Source of the DNA: Coniella vitis
Taxonomy: Eukaryota; Ascomycota; Sordariomycetes; Diaporthales; Schizoparmaceae
DNA length: 64,000 nucleotides
Assembly: GCA_011317545.1 (NCBI GenBank)
Contig: WUJK01000012.1
Span: forward strand, 571,001-635,000
Direction of reading: 5' to 3'
Shown here: positions 43,501 through 53,597 of the stretch, piece by piece
Layout of the letters: each line of letters starts with the position of its first letter
Position numbering within the stretch: the stretch's first letter is position 1
Position numbers and translations under genes: made by a program
The notes under the pieces: generated by a model
What the model was told of the DNA's origin: nothing
Database searches by the model: none
What the model saw: only the letters and a program-made list of their open reading frames with translations

Positions 43501-43810
43501 ACCAGATCGATCTGCCAACGCCCTGTCCGCCGTGCTCCTCCCCCACGCATCAGCATCCCAACTTCTGTCCTCGCCGTCGCAACTGTCTCCGCCCCCCGTT
43601 TTCAATGGAAGATGCCAGACGTCCAGTCCTCTTCATGTAAGTCACGCACGCGACCGGATTTCGCGGAAACCGTTTCTTTCTGCCATAATCGAAGCACACA
43701 TACATACATACTGACGCGCTCGCTGCCGGCTGCCGTGACAGATAGGAAAGCGGCTTGCGCCAGGTAGAGAGAGCGTCGCTGCCTCTGGCCCCAACCCCAT
43801 CTCGGCGAAC
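40563..43810. other. 3.2-kb gene-free region upstream of FMP27
   Basis: No gene is supported. It includes the promoter of the small hydrophilic protein gene at its left end and that of FMP27/BLTP2 at its right end. Landmarks are an ACTATGTA motif at 40890 and a CGGATACAG / CTGTATCCG inverted repeat at about 41554-41583. Open frames in 42.2-43.7 kb have no recognisable domain. Confidence 0.5.
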
Positions 43811-46800
43811 ATGGCCCTCCTGAATCCATCCTTCATTTTCGGCGTCTTCGTCGTCCTCTACCTCTCCTCCTTTGTCCTCTTCGCCATTGTTCGATTTCTG
43901 ACCGGCCTGTCCATCCAACGCATCGGCTACTTTTCCCTACGCCGTCTGGCATACGTCCCCAAAGATGGTATCAAGATCGAGATCAGGGGCCTTGGCCTCA
44001 ACGTCCACAGACCGACTTTCGCCCAGCCTACGTGGCTCAGTATCGTTGTTAGCGAGCTGGTTGTCACTGTCGATGTCCGAGAACTCGAGGCGAGCAAGGC
44101 CAGCGCAACGGTGGCCACGACAGACCCTGACGATCCCGCGCTCTACAAAAAGGAACAAGACTCTCAGCCTGCGTTGGAGGTTCCTCGAACCCCAATCACC
44201 CGCCGTCCGACAAGCACACAAAAACGCAGCGAAACGTGGAAACAGCTCACAAAGATCAAGGAACGCATAAAAAAGTTACATGGGAATGTAAATTGGCTGC
44301 GCATGGTCGATGTCGTCGCTACGAACTCGACTGTCAATATAGTGGATGTGGGCAATGTCCAATTCGGCAGTGTCACCGTCGCTGTTGACACGCGGCGCAA
44401 GATGGTCGACCGCGCCCGCTTCGTCTGGGCGTCAAGATCACGAACGAGCCATGGACAGCGCCAGGCCGAATGGATCATGACAGTCAGGAGTGTTCTGTTT
44501 ACGCCCTTGGGAGCTGAATCGGTCGAAGTCCTCGACAATCTCACCCTGAACGTCCATGGCTTCTTATACGAGAATCTTGACGGGCTGCGCGAAGCCTCTA
44601 TTGCCCTGAAACTCGGCCGCGTTCACATACCCATGGACGACATCGTTAGCTCGGCAAAACGAATGCAAGAGCGCAAGGCCATTTCGGCCTCGACGCCGCT
44701 TCCGGCCCAGGAGCCAATGGAGGAATATGTCGACAAGGTCGTACAAGAGCTGGACGAGCCCGGCAGCACCGACGAGCAGCTTATGCAAACAGTCTCGGAT
44801 TCAAGGGAATTTGTGGGCTCCATACTGCGTGGCATCAAGGAGGTTCAGTTTGCCGTCAGTTTTGTTGGATTGACAAAGAAAGTCGAGACGGTCAAAACCG
44901 CCGGTCCGCCAGTCATTCTCAATGCCTCTATGAAGGAAGTCGGTATAGATCTCCACCGGCTAGATCCAAAGTCCCCAGCACATAGGATGTATTTCCCATC
45001 GAAGGACTTGGCGCACGAGGCTCTGCTGGCAGCGCTTTCGATATCCGTTGGCCTGGACGACGGTGGCGGAAGTCCGCAGCGAATAATGTATGTGCCCATG
45101 GCAACTACAACGGTCAGAACGACATTGCCCTCCAAGACGGTAGAGATTTCTGGAGCGAGCAACCCAGAGCAGAGAAATGCCAATATCCTCTTTGCAAACT
45201 CGGTCGTAACGTCTCCATCTGTCGATTTGGACCCCAAACACCTCCCATTGCTCCTTGCAATGATGCGATCCAAGCCCAAGCGGAGGCGACCACAAGCGCC
45301 TATAGAACGGCATACTCTCATATCAAGATTGTTGCCCAAAGCTAATATCAAATTTTCAATGCATGAGCCAGTGGTTCGAATTGCCTTGCCACCGGTGGGC
45401 AAAGGAGCGGACCCTGACGATTTCGACCTAATCATATCCTCCATCTCGTCAATATCCATTGACGCGGAATCGTTCCATTCGACAGTCGAGGACCTCCACT
45501 ATTCCCTCGCCTCTAATCTCAGAATACAATCTCACAGCCTCTACTACCAGACCTTTGCTGGTGAACGCTTTGATCTGGTCGAGACGGAATCTTTTGATCT
45601 CAAAGTCAACCTCAGCGCATCCCCCGATGTGCAGGTTCTTGCTACTGGCAACCTGCAAACGTTTGCGATTCGGTTGGTGCGCCCGGAGATCACGGATGGC
45701 TTGCGTCAAATCGTGCGCCAGTTGCGTCTCAGGGTAGAGCCCGACAAGCGCGGATACTCAAAAGTTTCAAGGGATTCAAATTTTCTCCGTGGACTGCCAC
45801 CCTGGCTATTGCACGTCAAGTTGCAAGCGTCCGACTTTAGCGCCGAGATTGCTGGTGTGGATGAGGACATATCGCCGGATTCGAGAGGGATCTCACTCTC
45901 TCTGGAGGAATGGACGGTGGAATACCGCGCGCAGAGACTGGAGGGCGTGCCGCGCCGTGGCGCTAGGAAGCGCGCGAACAGTCGGGTCAGTGTCTCGATC
46001 GATCCCGAAATCATCAAGAGTCTCCCAGTCTCTCCCAAGAAGAAGCATTCTACGCCTGGTGATGGACGCCGAGTAGCCTTCCACGTCCGCGGTTTGGAGG
46101 CCTTTGTGGTAGAGTCGGCCGACCGATGGGAAATTGACCCTTTCATCCGCATGCCTCGCTTTGAAATTGCATTCTCTACCACTACGGACAAACAGGGACC
46201 GGTATTCCACGTTCACTCCCACATCAAGACTCTACTGGTCCAGTACTCCCTGTACCGACACTATGCTATCGGGGTTGCCGTATCAGTCTTGCGCAAGGCG
46301 TTTATCCACGGCAGCGCTGGTCCTGCGTCGCCAACCGCACCGTCCACACCTTTGGCGCCCAAGCACAAAAAGACGGGCTCACAATACCTATCACCTCCTT
46401 TACCCGATAATCCTCTGATGGAGCCCGAAGAGGTCAAGCCGGCAACTGAGCTCATTGCCATAGACTTTAAAGCAGTCTTTGTGCAAATCAAAGCAGACAT
46501 GCCAGCGGAGCCGCCGTTGATGCTGCATGTACACGGTCTGGAGGCAGGACGCCACCGTTGGTCTTCGCCATTCTTCCATACAAGGCTGATACGGCTGTAT
46601 TCACAGCCTCCTCGGATGCGTGGCGTATGGTCTAAGCTTCTCAGTATCAAGCACTGCCGCCTTGATTACCGCGAGTCTCGGCGGAAATTGCCCACGGGTG
46701 CCTACCAAGACGAGAAGATGTTTGATATTGTGACTGAAGCTGTGAGAGGCGCTATTCCACATGAGTTCATCCTCAGCAAAGTTTCGGATAATGTGACCAA

Positions 46801-49800
46801 CGTCATCAAGGCTGTGCAACAACTGCACCATCGCTTCAAGACTGGCACCAACGAGTACATATTGGACAAAGGGCCCGAGGGACCAAAAGTTGTTCCCAAG
46901 GTTTCCTTCAGGACCAAAGCATTGCTGTTCGAGCTCGAAGACGGTGCTTTTGAGTGGAAACTTGGCATGATATACCGGGCTGGTCGCATTGAGCAGATGC
47001 AGAGACAAGCACGAGAGGAAGCTTTCCGCATGAAGGTCAAGAAGATACACGAGGAAGCAAGGAAAGAAACCAGCATACGCGCGCGTTCGACTGGACCCAG
47101 AGCATACTCCAACCGTCCCGGTACGGCCTGGGACAGAAGTGATAGCGCCGATGGTCGTCGACCGCGATCGTCTAGTGTTGGGCGTGGGCGCGGCCGCCCA
47201 CCCAGATATGATCCGGACAGCGGTTGTGAAATCACCGGACATACCTTGGTTTCTATCGCGGACGCCCGTGCCAAACTCAATGCACACAATTCCAGGAGTT
47301 GGAAGAGCAGAATCGATCGTTTCTATGCAATGGCCCGCAACGGCATGAAAGACATAAGGAGCACTTTCTGGGGAGCCGAGCAGATACCGGACGATTTTGA
47401 TGACGCAGAAGACATTCTCGAGGTGCCTCATCGACCAGCCCTCATGGCAGCCTTGATCCACGACTTGCACTTCACGATCGACAAGCCGTCCTTTCCCCTG
47501 GAAGAACTTCCCGACTTCCTGCACAAAGTCGGCAAAGGCATGCCCCGCGATATGAAATATTCTCTGTTGGTTCCCATGAACATACAACTCAACATGGGCG
47601 AAGCAAGGATATCCCTCAGAGATTATCCTCTGCCTCTGCTGCATGTCCCAAGTTTGAGTTCCACGCAGTCTTCTCGATTACCTGCCTTGTCGCTCAAGAC
47701 AAATTTTGTGGTTGCAGAAGAATTCAGGGGCATCGAATCCACAAGGCGAGTGCGCGTCAACGTGGTTCCAACACCGAGCCCTGGGATGGAGGGAAGCAGT
47801 AGCTGCGGCTTTGCCATTGATGTTAGGCGCACCATTGGCCCAATCAAGTCCTATTCTGACATGCACGTGGATATCAACACGGCTCTGCCAACACGAATCA
47901 CTTGGGGGCCATCTTATCAGCCTGCTATTCAAGACATGATGATGGTCATTGAATCTTTTACCAAGCCTCAGCTAGATCCTTCGGAGCGAGTTGGGTTCTG
48001 GGACAAGATCCGTCTTGGTTTCCACTCTCGCGTGCGCATCGCCTGGAAGGGAGATGGCGATGTCCATTTCTGCCTCAAGGGCACTCGGGATCCCTACCAA
48101 GTTATTGGCAATGGCGCTGGTTTCTTGATGTGCTGGCGCAACGACGTCAGATGGAATATCCACACTGAAGATGACCCCCGGGAATTCATGACGGTTGAGA
48201 GCGGCGAATATGTCCTGGCAATCCCCGACTTCAGTCACCATGCACGTGATACAGCTCGTCGACAGAACGATGACGACAGTGTCTTGAGCGACAGCAGCAC
48301 CAAGTCTGGGGCGGCCTTCAAGAAGGTGGTGATGAAACTATCTGGCAAAGTGCAGGTGATGGCAGGCTTGGTTTTCGAGCAGGCCATTGGGGATGGCAAG
48401 AGAAGATTTGATTTCCGTCCACATTATGAAGTCAACCTGAAAGCGCCATCATATGCCAAACCAGAAGCAAACGGGCAACCCTATGATGCGTTCAGAGGGT
48501 TCAGAAGCGAGCATATACACTTGTCTATTGCAATCAAGGCACCCGTGGACCGAGATTGGGTTTCTTCTAGCGTCGAAACTTCACGAAGCTACAATACTGT
48601 GCATCTTACTCCTCGCTTTTTCACTCACTTCTTTGCCTGGTGGTCCCTCTTTGGAGGGACAATGTCACTCCCTGTGCGACAGGGCAATCTCTGGCCTGGC
48701 CGAGAAAAGAACAGCAAGAAATTTGGCAGACATCTGGCAACCATCAAGTACAATATCCTACTTGCGCCGCTATTTCTCAGCCACATCTACAAGCACAAGG
48801 ATGTGGAAGACTATGATGAAAATGCCGTATCAGCGACAGGTGTCAAGGTGCGCTTTGACAGCTTCAAACTAGACATTCATCAAAGGCGCGAGGAGTTCAA
48901 CACAACCAGTGATATGGCTTTGAAAGCACAAAGCCGGACCACAGGAATGAAGATTCATGCTGCACAACTGGATCTGGCGGCTGTGGACATTCGTGCTGTG
49001 TCTGCTAGCATCAAGGGCACCACAACGGAGGCGATTATGAGAAATAATCTGGGCTCACTTATTACGCAACAGGAAGATGATGGCACTGATCTCTCCAAGT
49101 TCACCATCCCTGATAATGATTTGAGCTGGATTGATATGGATGACTTTGTGGAGCTTGACTGGATCTTACCTTCTGAGCCAAACCCAGATACCAAGATACT
49201 GCCTTTGGCTTTCTGCCCCAGGCTTACCTACTTCCGACAAACAGATATTGGCGGAGTGATTGCGGGGGATCCTGATAGGACAAGTCCATTTGGCCATGAA
49301 CCGACGCACTTGTGCAGCATGAGCCAGGACGATGACCCTCGTCGTATACAGGCTCAACTCGTTCAACAACGACTTGATCAAGTAATCCAGCAATTGCAAG
49401 ACAATATGCGCAACATTGGCGAAGCAGAGCTCAAGCTGGTCCGTGAAGGAGATCAGAACCCCGAGGCACGCAGCAACCTTGATGCTTTGCTGATGCAGGG
49501 TAACTTTTTGCACGACAAGAAAGAGTTCTTGGAGACGGCACTGGACCAAATGACAGGTTCGCCCATCTCTTCCAACGCGCCAGATGCGCACCTGGCAAGC
49601 GGCAAGTCGGAAGCCTCTGCTAGTACTGGAGACCAGGCTGGCGACATACCCATGGGAGCCGAGTTTGCAAGCGATTTCTTGAACCGATTTGTTGTGCACA
49701 ATTTGCACCTCAAGTGGAACAACCTGCTGCGGAATATTATCCTCCGCTACATCCACCAAGTCAGCCAGCGTCGAGGTTTCATTTACTACCTGTCACGCCC

Positions 49801-52800
49801 CGCGGTAAAGTTCATCCTGGACATTGTGGAAGAGCAGACCAAGTTGAAGAGCACCAGGAAATCGGAGGATACTTCCAGACATGCTGACAAGGCCAAATCC
49901 AATGGAGGCCTTGGCGTCAAGGACGACATCCAGGACAGAATCGACAAGATTCTTCAGGATGGCCGGAAATATGTCAATGCAGACGACGACACCAAGAGCG
50001 CGGCCGATGTACCGAATGTTTCCATGCAAGATCTGACGGGCGGTATCGCCGAAGGCTTCACGCCTCAGAAGAGTTATCACGTCCAACTGATTGCTCCGCA
50101 AATCCAGCTGCAGAGCGACAAGAACAAGAACAACGTCGTCATGATCACCAGCAAAGGCATGGAACTCAAGGTTGTCGAGGTCTCGGACAAGGAGCGGATC
50201 TTTGATTCGGTCAGTGGGCTCGTTCAACGTCGGTTCTTGGTCAACATGGACAGCACGCAGTTCTTTGTCACGCACCAAAAGTGGTTCTCTACACAACTGG
50301 TTTCCATGTATTCGGGCAGCACCTACGGTACACCAAATGGCTCCTCTTGGCCTCCATGGGTCCCCATGGAGATCATGTCCGACTTCAAGACAGACCCCGT
50401 GGGCTTCAAGCGTGTCGTCCAGAAGACTTCAGCCATGCTCCGCTACGACAAGTACAACACGCTGCGTCTCAAGTACAATGACGACGTCAACACGGGCGAT
50501 CCAGCGGACAGCGAGTCTGAGGACACGGCTGCGGAGAACCGCATGGACAACCTCACTGTCGAGTTCCCGCAGGCACGAGCCATTTGCAACTCGTCGCAGT
50601 ATTACGCAATTTATGTCATTGTCCTTGACCTGCTCATGTACAGCGAGCCGCTGGAAAAGACACGCAACGAACGCCTGGAAAAGATCATGCTCGCCTCCGA
50701 CTTTAGTGACCTGAGAGGAACACCCGAAATGGTCATCAAACTGCAAGAGCGAATCCGACAGTTGGAGGACATCAAGTCACACTTCCAGATCCATTCCAAG
50801 TACCTCGACAAGCAGGGCTGGCAAGACCGGCTCTTGGTCGAGAGAGACCTGGCGGCCTGCGAGGACGAGCTATTCTTCATGATGAAAGCCATCACAACGT
50901 CTCAGCGCAAGTATGACTCTACCCAGGGGAACGCCTTGCTCAAATGGTGCATCTCGGTCAAGGACATCGTCTGGCACTTGGTGCGGGATGCGAACGAGCC
51001 CTTGTGCGAGTTCCAGCTCAAGGACGTCGAATATGACCGGACCGACAACTCTGACGGATCGCACATCAACCTCATCCGCGTTGGTAAAGTGCTGGGGCTG
51101 AACTTGCTTCGCGACGCCTTCTACCCGGAAATGGTGGCGCCGTATCTCGAGGATGCCCGCTCAGCCTCCAACCTCGAGAGCCAACCCATGGTTACGGTGT
51201 ACTGGTATATGCTCGAGGCTGTTGCTGGTATTCCAGTCATGGATCACTTTGAAGTCAATCTGTTCCCACTCAAGATCCAGCTGGAGCGTGAAGTTGGCAA
51301 GAAGCTCTTTGAGTACGTGTTCCCCGGTATGGAAGGGGATAAATTCTCAGCCAGCGGTGGGAAGAACGACTCGCCACTGATGCCAAGGACAAACCTGGCT
51401 GGGGTCGAACGAGAGGCAGAGGAAGAGTTCTTGCAAGAACAGACCCGACCCATGACGGCTCGATCGGACATGGATGGACTCGACGCCGCTGCCTTTGAGA
51501 CGCGCGCCGGATCCCTCGAGCTTCGCCTGCGGCCAACGCTCACATCAGACGACAAGCTGGGCTCCCCTCCCAAGAACAACAGCGACAAAGCATCAAGCGT
51601 CCATTCCAACGAGAAGCCCTCGGGCTTTAGCAGCTTCTTCCGCTCCAACAAGGGCGGCCTAGCCAAGAAGAAGTCGTGGGACTCGCTGCGCTCTGCCAAC
51701 AACCCCCGCCCCGGTGTCAACCGGTCCGGCACGAGCTTCTCCTCTAAGAACGAAACGAGCTCCATGAGCTCCGACACGACCAAAAAGTCTCGCTTTACGC
51801 TGCGCAGGTCCGACAACAAACCCGAGGAGCCCTCGGACGACTTGACGGAGATGATCTCTCGCGCTTCCAACTACATGACCTTCTCACACATCAAGCTCCC
51901 CTCCGTCGTTCTCTGCCTAAGCTACAAGGGGAAAGGCGACCGCAACATTGAAGACGTGCACGACTTTGTGTTCCGCCTGCCGACCATCGAGTACCACAAC
52001 AAGATGTGGTCCAACCTGGACCTCGCCCTGGCGCTGAAGAGCCGCGTCATCAAGGCTCTCATCAGCCACACGGGCGCCATCATCGGCAACAAGTTCCGAC
52101 ACCGCCCCAATGTCGCGCAGCAAAACAAGCTCCGCGAGCTGGCCAGCAGTTCTGTCATTATCGCGCCTTCCAGTCTAAGCGACAGCCACACGGGTGCCAG
52201 CGGCGATGACTCGTCGAGCCTTTTCGGCCTCGACTTTTCGCGCTCGCCTCCGCGCTCCATCCAGGGCTCAGCATCGTCGTCCATTCCTCGCCCGCGGAGC
52301 AACAGCCGCAGTTCTAGCATTACATCTAGCAGCAAGTCCATGCACAGCGGCCATTTGCAAGCCAACACCACCAACTCGACACTCACCCCGAATCCTGCAA
52401 ACGGCAGCACCGCGTCGCCGTCTTCCATCCACAGTACCGCCCCGCCAGGCAGCAGCAGCAGCAGCAACAACAACAACAACAACAACAACAATAACAGCAA
52501 TAACAGCAACAGCAGCACCAGTGGTCCCGTCGTCCCCAGCTTTCAAATGATGCCGCCCACACCCAAGGAACGTACCCCTTCCGAATCAAGCAGCAACAAG
52601 CACTCTGGGTTCGGCATCTCGATGCTCCGCCCTTCGTCCAGCAGCAGCATGCGATCCTTCAACAGCTCGAGCTTTGGGACAAACCAGCGTCGTGGGAGTA
52701 ATTTGAGCATGGCGAATAGTACGGGGAGCGGATCCCCTGAACAGGTTATTACACGGACGCGGACGATACTTGGTGGGTTCAAGGATAACAATAACAATAA

Positions 52801-53317
52801 CAACACCAGCGGTGGTGCAACAAGCGGAGGTGGTAATGGTACGGGCAACAACTATTTCAAGGAAAAGTTTTCTGCGCTGGCCAATAAGCTCAACAACAAC
52901 AACAACAGCAGCAGCAGCAGCAGTAACAAGGATGGAGCAAGTCACAATACCTCTTCTCGCAGTGGTGGCGAAGCAGACAATGGGGGCAGCGGTGGCAGTG
53001 GAGCAGGAGGAGAAGGACTACCAGCACTGAAACCACTGGCCACTGGACAAGCCTTTGGTGGTGGTAGCTTGGACGCACGACGTCCTGCCTCGCGATGGTC
53101 GTCTCGCAGCGCGGATGTGATTGAGGAGGATGTCGATGAGGATATCATGGGGGTCACTACTACTATCACTGCTGGCGGCGACGAGGGTGAAGGAAGTAGC
53201 GAGGAGAAACAACAACAACAACAGCAGCAGCAGCAGCAGCAGCAGCAAGGTGAAAAACCCAGTGGTGGTGGTAATGGGAGTGGTGGATTGGGTAGGGGTA
53301 TCAAGCTCAGAACTTGA
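43811..53317 (+). CDS. FMP27: FMP27/BLTP2 bridge-like lipid transfer protein
   Basis: One uninterrupted ORF of 3168 aa. An N-terminal hydrophobic segment (about residues 6-30, FIFGVFVVLYLSSFVLFAIV) should anchor it in the ER. Repeating beta-groove domains of the Fmp27/Hobbit family follow: the GFWDK box at about residue 1394 (VGFWDKIRLGFHSRVRIAWKG), the WPPW box at about 2180 (SSWPPWVPMEIMSDF), a helical segment with SEPLEKTRNERLEKIM, and a late conserved region (LTEMISRASNYMTFSHIKL). It ends in a long low-complexity tail with poly-Ser, poly-Asn (about 2880-2905) and poly-Gln (about 3134-3146). BLTP2-family proteins form rod-like lipid conduits at ER-plasma membrane contact sites. The start ATG follows AACATGGCC context and leads straight into the anchor. 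The absence of introns is unusual among neighbouring multi-exon genes. Confidence 0.95.
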   Translation: MALLNPSFIFGVFVVLYLSSFVLFAIVRFLTGLSIQRIGYFSLRRLAYVPKDGIKIEIRGLGLNVHRPTFAQPTWLSIVVSELVVTVDVRELEASKASATVATTDPDDPALYKKEQDSQPALEVPRTPITRRPTSTQKRSETWKQLTKIKERIKKLHGNVNWLRMVDVVATNSTVNIVDVGNVQFGSVTVAVDTRRKMVDRARFVWASRSRTSHGQRQAEWIMTVRSVLFTPLGAESVEVLDNLTLNVHGFLYENLDGLREASIALKLGRVHIPMDDIVSSAKRMQERKAISASTPLPAQEPMEEYVDKVVQELDEPGSTDEQLMQTVSDSREFVGSILRGIKEVQFAVSFVGLTKKVETVKTAGPPVILNASMKEVGIDLHRLDPKSPAHRMYFPSKDLAHEALLAALSISVGLDDGGGSPQRIMYVPMATTTVRTTLPSKTVEISGASNPEQRNANILFANSVVTSPSVDLDPKHLPLLLAMMRSKPKRRRPQAPIERHTLISRLLPKANIKFSMHEPVVRIALPPVGKGADPDDFDLIISSISSISIDAESFHSTVEDLHYSLASNLRIQSHSLYYQTFAGERFDLVETESFDLKVNLSASPDVQVLATGNLQTFAIRLVRPEITDGLRQIVRQLRLRVEPDKRGYSKVSRDSNFLRGLPPWLLHVKLQASDFSAEIAGVDEDISPDSRGISLSLEEWTVEYRAQRLEGVPRRGARKRANSRVSVSIDPEIIKSLPVSPKKKHSTPGDGRRVAFHVRGLEAFVVESADRWEIDPFIRMPRFEIAFSTTTDKQGPVFHVHSHIKTLLVQYSLYRHYAIGVAVSVLRKAFIHGSAGPASPTAPSTPLAPKHKKTGSQYLSPPLPDNPLMEPEEVKPATELIAIDFKAVFVQIKADMPAEPPLMLHVHGLEAGRHRWSSPFFHTRLIRLYSQPPRMRGVWSKLLSIKHCRLDYRESRRKLPTGAYQDEKMFDIVTEAVRGAIPHEFILSKVSDNVTNVIKAVQQLHHRFKTGTNEYILDKGPEGPKVVPKVSFRTKALLFELEDGAFEWKLGMIYRAGRIEQMQRQAREEAFRMKVKKIHEEARKETSIRARSTGPRAYSNRPGTAWDRSDSADGRRPRSSSVGRGRGRPPRYDPDSGCEITGHTLVSIADARAKLNAHNSRSWKSRIDRFYAMARNGMKDIRSTFWGAEQIPDDFDDAEDILEVPHRPALMAALIHDLHFTIDKPSFPLEELPDFLHKVGKGMPRDMKYSLLVPMNIQLNMGEARISLRDYPLPLLHVPSLSSTQSSRLPALSLKTNFVVAEEFRGIESTRRVRVNVVPTPSPGMEGSSSCGFAIDVRRTIGPIKSYSDMHVDINTALPTRITWGPSYQPAIQDMMMVIESFTKPQLDPSERVGFWDKIRLGFHSRVRIAWKGDGDVHFCLKGTRDPYQVIGNGAGFLMCWRNDVRWNIHTEDDPREFMTVESGEYVLAIPDFSHHARDTARRQNDDDSVLSDSSTKSGAAFKKVVMKLSGKVQVMAGLVFEQAIGDGKRRFDFRPHYEVNLKAPSYAKPEANGQPYDAFRGFRSEHIHLSIAIKAPVDRDWVSSSVETSRSYNTVHLTPRFFTHFFAWWSLFGGTMSLPVRQGNLWPGREKNSKKFGRHLATIKYNILLAPLFLSHIYKHKDVEDYDENAVSATGVKVRFDSFKLDIHQRREEFNTTSDMALKAQSRTTGMKIHAAQLDLAAVDIRAVSASIKGTTTEAIMRNNLGSLITQQEDDGTDLSKFTIPDNDLSWIDMDDFVELDWILPSEPNPDTKILPLAFCPRLTYFRQTDIGGVIAGDPDRTSPFGHEPTHLCSMSQDDDPRRIQAQLVQQRLDQVIQQLQDNMRNIGEAELKLVREGDQNPEARSNLDALLMQGNFLHDKKEFLETALDQMTGSPISSNAPDAHLASGKSEASASTGDQAGDIPMGAEFASDFLNRFVVHNLHLKWNNLLRNIILRYIHQVSQRRGFIYYLSRPAVKFILDIVEEQTKLKSTRKSEDTSRHADKAKSNGGLGVKDDIQDRIDKILQDGRKYVNADDDTKSAADVPNVSMQDLTGGIAEGFTPQKSYHVQLIAPQIQLQSDKNKNNVVMITSKGMELKVVEVSDKERIFDSVSGLVQRRFLVNMDSTQFFVTHQKWFSTQLVSMYSGSTYGTPNGSSWPPWVPMEIMSDFKTDPVGFKRVVQKTSAMLRYDKYNTLRLKYNDDVNTGDPADSESEDTAAENRMDNLTVEFPQARAICNSSQYYAIYVIVLDLLMYSEPLEKTRNERLEKIMLASDFSDLRGTPEMVIKLQERIRQLEDIKSHFQIHSKYLDKQGWQDRLLVERDLAACEDELFFMMKAITTSQRKYDSTQGNALLKWCISVKDIVWHLVRDANEPLCEFQLKDVEYDRTDNSDGSHINLIRVGKVLGLNLLRDAFYPEMVAPYLEDARSASNLESQPMVTVYWYMLEAVAGIPVMDHFEVNLFPLKIQLEREVGKKLFEYVFPGMEGDKFSASGGKNDSPLMPRTNLAGVEREAEEEFLQEQTRPMTARSDMDGLDAAAFETRAGSLELRLRPTLTSDDKLGSPPKNNSDKASSVHSNEKPSGFSSFFRSNKGGLAKKKSWDSLRSANNPRPGVNRSGTSFSSKNETSSMSSDTTKKSRFTLRRSDNKPEEPSDDLTEMISRASNYMTFSHIKLPSVVLCLSYKGKGDRNIEDVHDFVFRLPTIEYHNKMWSNLDLALALKSRVIKALISHTGAIIGNKFRHRPNVAQQNKLRELASSSVIIAPSSLSDSHTGASGDDSSSLFGLDFSRSPPRSIQGSASSSIPRPRSNSRSSSITSSSKSMHSGHLQANTTNSTLTPNPANGSTASPSSIHSTAPPGSSSSSNNNNNNNNNNSNNSNSSTSGPVVPSFQMMPPTPKERTPSESSSNKHSGFGISMLRPSSSSSMRSFNSSSFGTNQRRGSNLSMANSTGSGSPEQVITRTRTILGGFKDNNNNNNTSGGATSGGGNGTGNNYFKEKFSALANKLNNNNNSSSSSSNKDGASHNTSSRSGGEADNGGSGGSGAGGEGLPALKPLATGQAFGGGSLDARRPASRWSSRSADVIEEDVDEDIMGVTTTITAGGDEGEGSSEEKQQQQQQQQQQQQQGEKPSGGGNGSGGLGRGIKLRT
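52450..52520 (+). repeat. In-frame AGC/AAC repeat (poly-Ser/poly-Asn)
   Basis: Coding microsatellite in the FMP27 tail. AGC runs pass into AAC runs, giving Ser then Asn stretches. Confidence 0.9.
53210..53250 (+). repeat. In-frame CAA/CAG repeat (poly-Gln)
   Basis: Coding microsatellite near the C-terminus of FMP27. CAA and CAG units encode about thirteen consecutive Gln. Confidence 0.9.
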
Positions 53318-53511
53318 GAACGAGTCGAAGACAAATGAAAAAGAATGAAGAAGCAAAAAAAGAAAAATACATTTCCTCACCTCATCGAAGCAAACACAAA
53401 GGTTTAGGAAATTAAAAGAGGAGGCAGAGGGGCCAAGCACATAGATGATTAGAAGAAGGATAAATAATATGATGGTCAAGTAAATGATCAGTTTAGAAAT
53501 TTGATGGAATG

Positions 53512-53597
<86 letters not shown>

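Noticed and set aside
46601..47644. 347-codon frame antisense to FMP27
   Set aside because: Lies within the conserved FMP27 coding region; composition and start look like a codon-bias shadow.
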